Part shown: positions 56,918 to 64,000 of the stretch, in pieces
Position numbering within the stretch: the stretch's first letter is position 1
Layout of the letters: every line of letters starts with the position of its first letter
NCBI GenBank assembly: GCA_907163375.1
Contig: CAJQUW010012904.1
Span: 1-64,000, forward strand
Direction of reading: 5' to 3'
Origin: Prostheceraeus crozeri
Taxonomy: Eukaryota > Platyhelminthes > Polycladida > Euryleptidae
DNA length: 64,000 bases
The notes under the pieces: model-generated
What the model was told of the DNA's origin: nothing
The model's input: only the letters and a program-made list of their open reading frames with translations
Database searches by the model: none
Translations under genes and position numbers: made by a program

Positions 56918-58770
56918 AAGTCAAAACCGAATGAAAATTTAGCTTACAGTTTATCTGGGTCAACACTTTGATCTGGCCATGCGGACGTCTAGACGCGACA
57001 GATATTGAAAGCCTGAAAATGACCGTTAGCGCCGGAAGATGTAAACAACTTTTCAACAATCAACAGAAGCAGAAAATTATGCAATGAATTTGAGACATAA
57101 TAATTTCTCTAAAAGTACACCGATTTCGACGAACAAAACATCAAAGTAATTCTCAGAGAAAGCTTTCACTGCTTATAGTCTAATGGAGCTAAAACTGAAT
57201 TATATAGGATTCCATTCTAAATTGCAATTTACTGCAAACGTAACAAAACTTCAAAACCAGACGTGGGATTGTTAATTAAAATGTGAATATCAGCCATCCG
57301 CGGAATATCACAGCAAATTAGTTTTTTTCGGATATCAAGGTAGAATTAAATGACATCTAGCAACATGGATGAAAAATACACAAGGAAATGTAGAATTTGG
57401 TGCATTCATTGTGTATTATTCTGCTGTCTCTTGAAGATGAGGACTTTTTCGTTGCTGCATTTAATCCAATGAAGATCAGATAGCAAATGTATACGTGCAC
57501 GGATCATACATGATAATACTTTTCATTTATTTCATAGCGATAAATTCAATGTATAGAACTTAACTCGTAGAATTTTACTGACTTTTTATAGCTCCCAAAT
57601 AGAGGCTAATCGGTTTTCCTCAATGTACGGAGACCCTTATAGTTTATAGCTCCTATTACTCGTACATGGATATTGCAGCGTAATAAAATTGTAGACACTA
57701 GATATGACATTTTGAATTTACTGTGCAAGCATTAAAAACAAAAATTACTACAGTTGCTCATTTGTTCTTCAGTGATTTGGTTTGTGATAATCAGTGATTT
57801 GATGTTGGGTTATTATTTCATTTCCATTAAGCAGCGAAATGTCAGATATACATTTTTGAGCTAAATGATAGTCTCGTATGGCTAAGTAGTGATTTCTCCA
57901 TTAAAATTTCATCAAATTATAGTTTAAATGCACGTATAGTGAAGAGTCTTGCTCATATTCCTTCTCATAAATTCAATACCATCAAATTACTCGTGCAATG
58001 AATGTTTTAAGACCAAAATATGTTCAGTTATTGATCATCAATCATTTCGAACATGGTCGAATTTCTATGGATCTGGAGGTTGCGTTGGCATTTGCGCAAC
58101 GTGTTTTGTTTTTGCGGACCGTTCCTGTATAGAGCCTTATACACGAAATACATTTTAAAATGTGAACTACAATGCGAATAAATAGATTCAATACTATTAT
58201 CGTACAATGATTTCGAGCTCGAATAAAGTTTATTTATTTATTTACTTCTGTTTATCCTATGCTATCTTTGGGACTTCAAATGAGCGACGATCTGTTCGGT
58301 GCTGCATGCGCATTATTACAGCGATGTGTTGCGGAGGGGAGTTGAACTTTTTCGATCAACACGCAGTTGTGTGCAGGTCTTCAGGTCACTATTTTCAACC
58401 TGATTTGGTGAACAGCCTGATATCATGTCATAGTATCCACAGGTGTGTCAAATTCCATCACTGAGCCAATGGGCACATTACGTAAAGTCTGGCGGAACTA
58501 GAGGCCCTTGACATGGGGAAGAAGCTGGACCGGACCCTTGTGTGGAACTTTACTTGCAGTCACACGATTGCTTCAACTGTATCAAGGCACCCAAGTGTTT
58601 TCTGGTAACATCGCAGAAACTTGCAAATTAAATGAATACGACGAAATTGACGACCGCTATATTTTTGCTCCATTTTACATGAGAGAGAGAATGGTGTTTA
58701 TTGAATATCAGAATAGAAATCGGAATGACAGATCAATAAAATTCAAATTTACATGAAAAATTTACAGAGA
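56918..58770. other. Gene-poor stretch
   Basis: AT-rich with small open frames only. Nothing recognised. Confidence 0.45.
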
Positions 58771-59535
58771 AATAATAATAATAATAATGATAAACGTATA
58801 TATTTTGTAAATGCCTCAATAATAGAAATCGTGAGGCTACAGAATGGCATACATAATGAGAATATTAAACACATACAGAGATAACAAAGAACAAAATATA
58901 ACAAAAAAACAAGAAAAAACTTATGAATTTGAAACAGATGTGTCAGAGGAAAAGCTAATGTGGGAAACCACTGTTGGATAATCGAATCACAGTAACCATA
59001 AAAGAGGTGGACTGAATGACACTGTTGCAAGCTGGCATACAAAACATCCCAGAATGTTGCAAAACGCGAGGCCGCAAAAATGTACCATATTTGTCTTTAT
59101 CTGTAAAATCCCGAATCAATGTGGAATCATATAAAATCAGTCAAAAAATGTAGAAGATTTAAGAATGCTTACAGCAGGAAAGAAAGAATTACGTCGCAAT
59201 GATGTTCTACAGAAGGGAACCGACATACGTCCACTTGGCAAGTACATTGGGAGCAAAAGTCTGATTGTTGTTTCGGCATTTCGAACCTGCTGAAAAAGTT
59301 TCAAGGCTGCTGTTTTTCTCCTTGTTTCTACATCAATCACTTCTGGACAGTTCTTGATTTTCAGACAGCGGTTTTGTAATGCTTGAAGCCTCATGGAATC
59401 TCCCTTAGACAGGCCAACGAAAGCCGGAGATGCGTATTCCATCAAAGATCGAAATAAAACGTTATAAATAAGACGTGATGGAGGACATGAGCCTTGGTGA
59501 AGGGCTTCAAATCCTATAAAAATTATGAATAGCAC
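58771..59535 (-). pseudogene. LINE 3' fragment
   Basis: Minus-strand frame 59535-59137: RLIYNVLFRSLMEYASPAFV, then DSMRLQALQNRCLKIKNCPE, the thumb and post-RT part of a Jockey/CR1-like element. A 3' UTR of about 360 bp ends in (ATT)n at 58771-58790. Confidence 0.8.
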
Positions 59536-60097
59536 TTTGTTAAACAGATGTCATGATGTTGAAATTCTGCTATCGGTTGCACATCGATCTTGAGTCGAAT
59601 TGATTGAATATTGAGAATGTTCAAATACCTTTTACACTCGGTAAGTAGTCTTTCCACATATAGCATGCTTCTTAGCTTATAGACTAATGTTTCATTCTCC
59701 GGGAAAAAAGTGTATTAAGCTAATCATTGATCTAAAAATCTAAAAACAAGGCAATTTTCCTGATATTTGCCAGAACATTTTTGTGAAACATGCCATACAA
59801 GTAAATGACATTCGTTTTTGTCAATGACCACAGCAACCGTGTGCTTATACTGCTAATCATCGAAATCTGCTGCAGAGATTAATTGAAACACAAACCATGC
59901 GAGAAAAAGCTAGCGAAAAGTTACTTTGTATTTGTAACAGAACTCAAATAAAGTCGTGAGACCTGTTTTGAATTTTTGTGCATGAATTATGACATTGAAC
60001 TTCGTCATTTTGTTTATATGAAACATGGGGCATGGTAGATAAACATAGACTTAGGTTGAGCTTCAACACAGTCTGATAATGATAGTCCATGTTTTCA

Positions 60098-60429
60098 CTA
60101 ACTGATGGTTCGCTGCAATGAGATAAATTCAATTCTGGTAGCGTGACATTAGACGGGCAAACTCAATCAATACGGTATGTGAAAAGCAATGAAACAAATT
60201 AAGTTAACAAAGGACATTAATTGAATATCTTTAATAAGTAGGAAACACCTACTTATTAAAAAAAACAGTAGGAAGTCGGTGTTTCCTACTTATTAAAGAT
60301 ATTCAATTAAAGTCCTTTGTTAACTTAATTTGTTTCATTGCTTTTCACATACTGTATTGATTGATTTTGCCCGTCTAATGTCACGCTACCAGAATTGAAT
60401 TTATCTCATTGCAGCGAACCATCAGTTAG
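60098..60429. mobile_element. Foldback element, ~150-bp arms
   Basis: The outer arm ends CTAACTGATGG and CCATCAGTTAG. The inner ends are AAACACC and GGTGTTT around a loop of about 25 bases. Arms are nearly identical over about 150 bp (e.g. TTAACTTAATTTGTTTCATT). It lies beside the 3' end of the LINE at 60422-61690; the neighbouring TCCATGTTTTCACT occurs on both sides (about 60087 and 60460) and may be a target or LINE-end duplication. Confidence 0.85.
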
Positions 60430-61690
60430 CGCCAATGCTGTGCAAAAGTGTCATACAATCCATGTTTTCACTCACCGACTCATGACTATAGCCTCTGTAG
60501 AGGCCCTTGGTGCACCCATTGAAGCACAGAATATCTCCATTTCTCCCTGTCGTCGACTCCTTCCACTTGCCCGTGCATAATGCCTTTCTAGTGGCATGAC
60601 CAAACCATTTTAGTTTTCCGATTTTTACCGTGTTAAGCAAGCTCTCCAGTGCGCCATACCTGCGTCGGATTTTACTTCTCACATAATCATTAGTCTTGTG
60701 CTCTTTCCAAGATATGTCTAGCAGTCTTCTTTGACACTTAAGGTCAAAAGCCTCAATGTGCTTTGCTGCTTTCTCATGTCCAGGTTTCATAACCGTATAA
60801 GGCGATGGCTTTCACAATGGCACAGAGTAGGTCGACTTTGGTTTTCAAAGAGAGCTTCTTTTCTTTCCATAACGTAGACATTCTTGCTAATGCACTTGTA
60901 GTCATTCCAATTCTAGCGATGATATCTTTTGTTGAAGTTCCATCTTCAGAAATCAACGAGCCGAGATATTTGAAATTCTTAACTTGTTCTGGTGCTTCTC
61001 CATTGATCACTATTTGAGATTGGATATTAACAGGCTGAGGTTCAGTCGTGACGATTTTACTTTTTGATCCGCTGATTTCCATGCCGCATCGGTTTGCATT
61101 GTCGTTTATCCAACAAATCAGTGTCTTTAGTTCAGCCTCAAGCTTGCCATAATAGCGATGTCATCCACAAGCCGCAAGTTATTAATTCACAATCCTCCAC
61201 ATTTGATATCACTCAGCTGTTCGTCCAAAATTAGACAACGATGGGGAGAGTATACATCCTTGCCTAACTCCTACATTAGAAGAGAACCAGCTGCTGCAAT
61301 CGTGATTGACAAGAACAGCGCCTTTTGAGGTCTCAATAGAAATCTGATCAGTGCGATGAGGTCTTTTCGTATTTTGTGTTTTCCCATAATATGCTGCCAG
61401 AACCCTTCGTGCCAGATGCGGTCAAACGCTTTTTTAAAATCGATAAAATTCATGAGTACATATTGACCATGATTACGATATTTTTCTCAGATTCCTAATC
61501 TTCTCAATTGTGCTTCTTTCTTTTCTAAACTCAGCCGTGGATTCATGTAGGACAGCTTCAATTCGAGGAGAAATGCGCTTATGAATTATCTTGAGTAGAA
61601 CTTTGCTTGCATGGCTGATTAAACTTATCGTTCTGTAGTTTTCACAAGCTTTTGCGTTGCCTTTCTTATGTAATGGGATTACGATTTACT
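60422..61690 (-). pseudogene. RTE-like LINE reverse transcriptase region, broken
   Basis: Minus strand, in order: readable RT blocks near 61680-61500 (IPLHKKGNAKACENYRTISL, then ISHASKVLLKIIHKRI). Then MNFIDFKKAFDRIWHEGFWQ (61453), a VDDIAIM block near 61150 where the catalytic aspartates lie. Then VKNFKYLGSLISEDGTSTKD (61082-60774) and the end KHIEAFDLKCQRRLLDISWK with KIGKLKWFGHATR (60790-60422). Several frame shifts and stops make it inactive. Confidence 0.88.
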
Positions 61691-62072
61691 CAATCCACTG
61701 ATTGATCCATGATAGACCTAAGTCTTAAATTGTGCAAAAATCGCTATTTGCTCCTTGATGTGAATTCTGTGAACGATTTTAATCTTTTGCACATTATTTA
61801 TGCATTGATGAGGCCTATGAAATATGCTACAAAATATTTCGAGCAAGTTTTTCTTGGAATTTTTATGTCTGCATGTATATCTTCAGGTATTTTTTGTACA
61901 AACAACGTGCATTATTGTAATACGAGCATGTGCATCTGAACATATAATTAATTTGACCAGTATTTCGTCTGCATTCAATTGTGCTAACACTGTCATCTAG
62001 TTTGTGCAAATTAGCACAATTTATTTTTAGCGATTTCAACTGAATGGGATAAAGGAAGTTTTGATATCATTA

Positions 62073-62210
62073 TCAACAGACGGAACCACTATGAGACATG
62101 TTTCGGCCTGTTGGAGCTCATCAGTCGTGGGTAGGTTTGAACCAGCTACGTTGGAGCTAGAGGACGTGCAAGCATGCCCTCTAACCACAAGGCCACCGGA
62201 CCATCTGTTG
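62073..62210 (-). mobile_element. SINE-like tRNA/hammerhead module, copy 2 (ribozyme decayed)
   Basis: 138 bp with the same order as 51061-51199: boundary CAACAGACG / CATCTGTTG, A-box-like TGGCCTTGTGGTTAGAGGG, B-box GGTTCAAACC. The hammerhead (62131-62086) keeps CTGATGA and GAAAC, but stem II is GCTC against GGCC and stem I CCACGA faces TCATAG, so folding is lost. Flanking sequence to the right contains, in inverted order, pieces found next to copy 1 (a GCATCCGAGATTGA block and GGCAATTGATAAATTTATC, here as its reverse complement at 62356-62385). Confidence 0.8.
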
Positions 62211-63394
62211 CGAAAGTGAATTAGCCAGGAATGCACTGCTTTTATGCAGGCACGTGGAGGGCGGATTGCTGATTCTACAATCACTTACTGCCGCATCCGA
62301 GATTGAAGCGCTTCACGCAGGCGCTACTCATTACATGTTAAGTTAATTACATGTTGATTTGATAAATTTATCAATTGCCAGGTTATTTGTCTCAACATTA
62401 TCATGCTCTTATAAAAACTCAAAATTTAATGAAATAATATGAATTGGTCTTTCGACGCACGAAAATCAATAGCATGCCTATATAAATGAGCACAATAGGC
62501 ATGTTATTGATAAAATTGATGTTTGCAGTCAAAAGTCAATGTTCCTTGACTTTAAACCCTCGGCCAAAACTGTATACTGGTCATATGTGAGAGTATGAAG
62601 AATATTTGTTCTCGAAATCGTTCAATACTCAATATTCTATTTGATCTACATGTATATGTGCATGCAGGTCTTATACGTTTGATCGTTAAAACCATTGTCT
62701 TCTCCAACACAGACCGAAAAATCTGGCAGAAGTGCAAACTTATTGAAATTATACCAAATATTGTCGAAAGTCGAAAAATATATCATCTGAAAGCTTATCA
62801 ATTATTGCAATTCAATGGTGATAATCTTAATTTTCCATATTGCGAAACTTCGTCTGTAGGTATCGGTGAATATTTTAGCCAAAAATTCATAGCCTACATC
62901 TGAGTCTGCAGAACAACACCTGAGCAGAGTTCACCCAAATGCTTTGCCAAAGTAAAGTACTTAACAAAACCTTTCACATGGTAGAAAGTCTTGAAATTGA
63001 GCATCTTCATCAATGAAAAAATCTTGTCAGATTTTTTCAGCAACAATGTTTCGGTAAAACATATTAGTATTGTATCTTTTTGTTCATTCAGTCAATCCTA
63101 AAAACCGTGTATCATGATGAAGCTGACTGATAGTCATACTGTCTGTCAACTTTCATAAAAATGTTCTGTCGTCCTCATGTTGAAATCCTACATCAAAGAA
63201 AACGTCCAATTTTTTTCATGAGTTCTATTGACCACAGCTGACCACCTATGAAAGTGAGATATATGCCAAAATAATCTATGGGGCATAAGGTTTCATATGG
63301 TATATCGTTTATAAAAATTGAACCTGGATTTCAACACGAAAATTGCATTTGAAAATTGTCTAAAAGTTAATTTGTTTGTTCTTTCAGAAGTAGT
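62211..63394. other. 5' flank of the opsin gene
   Basis: Holds element-derived sequence up to about 62400 and then unrecognised AT-rich DNA. A possible acceptor TTCTTTCAG at 63379-63387 lies eight bases before the opsin ATG, so an upstream non-coding exon may exist. Confidence 0.45.
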
Positions 63395-64000
63395 ATGTTT
63401 TCCATAAATGACACTGGACCTCGAATTATTGGCCCTTATTCGTATGGATTTTCTCTGGTTCTTGGCATCATTCTTCTGCTCATCTGGATATGTGGATTGA
63501 CGGTGAATGGACTTATTCTTCTCACATTCGCCAAAAACCGAAAGATGCGGTCACCGACAAACATGTTTATCATAACTCTTTGTGTCAATGATTTAACCCT
63601 GGCGTTTTTCGGTCATCCAATGGACTTCGTCTCGGCTTTCTCAGGTCGTTGGCGTTTCGGGAATGCTGGTTGCATATTTTACGGGTTTGCAATGTTCTTT
63701 ACTGGCTTGAATTGCATCAGTTTGTTGACCGCAATATCCTTCGATCGCTATATTATTATTGCGAAACCATTATATGCATCAAAAATTACAAAGAGAGTAG
63801 CTGGAATCGCTTTGATAGCGTGCACCTGCTACTCTCTCATCTGGACTGTGCCTCCATTATTCGGCTGGAATCGATACGTAATGGAAGGTAGCCGAATGTC
63901 CTGTTCAGTGGATTTCGAAAGTAAGGCGATGCTTGATAGATCTTATCAAATAGCGATATTTTTGGCGTGCTATTTCATTCCAATTGCCATCATTTTGTTC
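63395..64000 (+). CDS. Opsin (light-sensing GPCR), first coding part, runs off the window
   Basis: 202 residues, helices 1 to 5, no stop. N-glycosylation site N5. Asn38 in helix 1 and Asp66 in helix 2 fit class A receptors. Cys93 and Cys170 form the expected disulfide. Tyr96 stands at the position of Glu113 in bovine rhodopsin, as in many invertebrate opsins. Glu164 in GWNRYVMEGSRMSCSVDF stands at position 181, the ancestral counterion of the retinal Schiff base. DRY is at 117-119. The Lys of helix 7 would lie beyond the window. The coding part has no intron so far. The opsin class (rhabdomeric, Go, xenopsin or peropsin-like) cannot be decided from this half. Confidence 0.88.
   Translation, partial: MFSINDTGPRIIGPYSYGFSLVLGIILLLIWICGLTVNGLILLTFAKNRKMRSPTNMFIITLCVNDLTLAFFGHPMDFVSAFSGRWRFGNAGCIFYGFAMFFTGLNCISLLTAISFDRYIIIAKPLYASKITKRVAGIALIACTCYSLIWTVPPLFGWNRYVMEGSRMSCSVDFESKAMLDRSYQIAIFLACYFIPIAIILF

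Overview
The window looks like nuclear DNA of a metazoan, most likely a marine invertebrate. It is AT-rich, its genes have introns with GT/AG borders, and the recognisable host genes belong to animal families: a DEG/ENaC-type sodium channel, an SLC17 (sialin/VGLUT-like) transporter and an opsin. There is no operon structure. Most of the sequence is transposable-element debris, much of it nested. I cannot name the species.

Layout. 1-5.3 kb: the last two exons of a DEG/ENaC channel, with an old LINE and an interleaved inverted-repeat element in the intron between them. 6-10.2 kb: a LINE tail, a MITE, and a mariner-like element with long terminal inverted repeats, split by a 254-bp MITE. 10.9-16.9 kb: a two-exon SLC17 transporter whose intron holds an almost complete Tc1-type transposon (TA target sites, matching terminal repeats, DD34E transposase with one frameshift). 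17-20.9 kb: mostly unrecognised, with a pogo-like MITE. 21.0-26.85 kb: a TTAA-flanked piggyBac-type element with a broken transposase, a duplicated zinc-ribbon tail and a nested hAT-type element made of a 30-bp minisatellite. 28.8 kb: a possible small secreted basic peptide. 30.4 kb: two more copies of the 8-bp-TSD MITE family.

35.0-48.9 kb is the strangest part: a giant inverted repeat with arms of about 5.9 and 4.75 kb around a unique centre of about 3.1 kb. Each arm carries the same gene (Cys/His-rich N-terminus, long coiled coil, basic C-terminus); the two proteins differ at one residue. The centre carries an acidic protein ending in a SUMO-interaction-like motif and a 78-residue CxC protein with its own TATA box. 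The arm gene and the acidic gene share an unusual design: a 62-nt intron close to the stop, and a nearly identical 3' segment with a UUCG-tetraloop hairpin. Nothing here matches a family I know. Paired repeats around a short unique centre recall the short segment of herpesvirus-like genomes, but no core viral gene is present, so that is only an analogy.

48.9-62.4 kb: remnants of several LINEs, a Penelope-like element reduced to its GIY-YIG endonuclease, and two copies of a 138-139-bp module that joins a tRNA-like Pol III promoter to a hammerhead ribozyme; one copy keeps a complete ribozyme core. 63.4-64.0 kb: the first part of an opsin gene that runs off the window.
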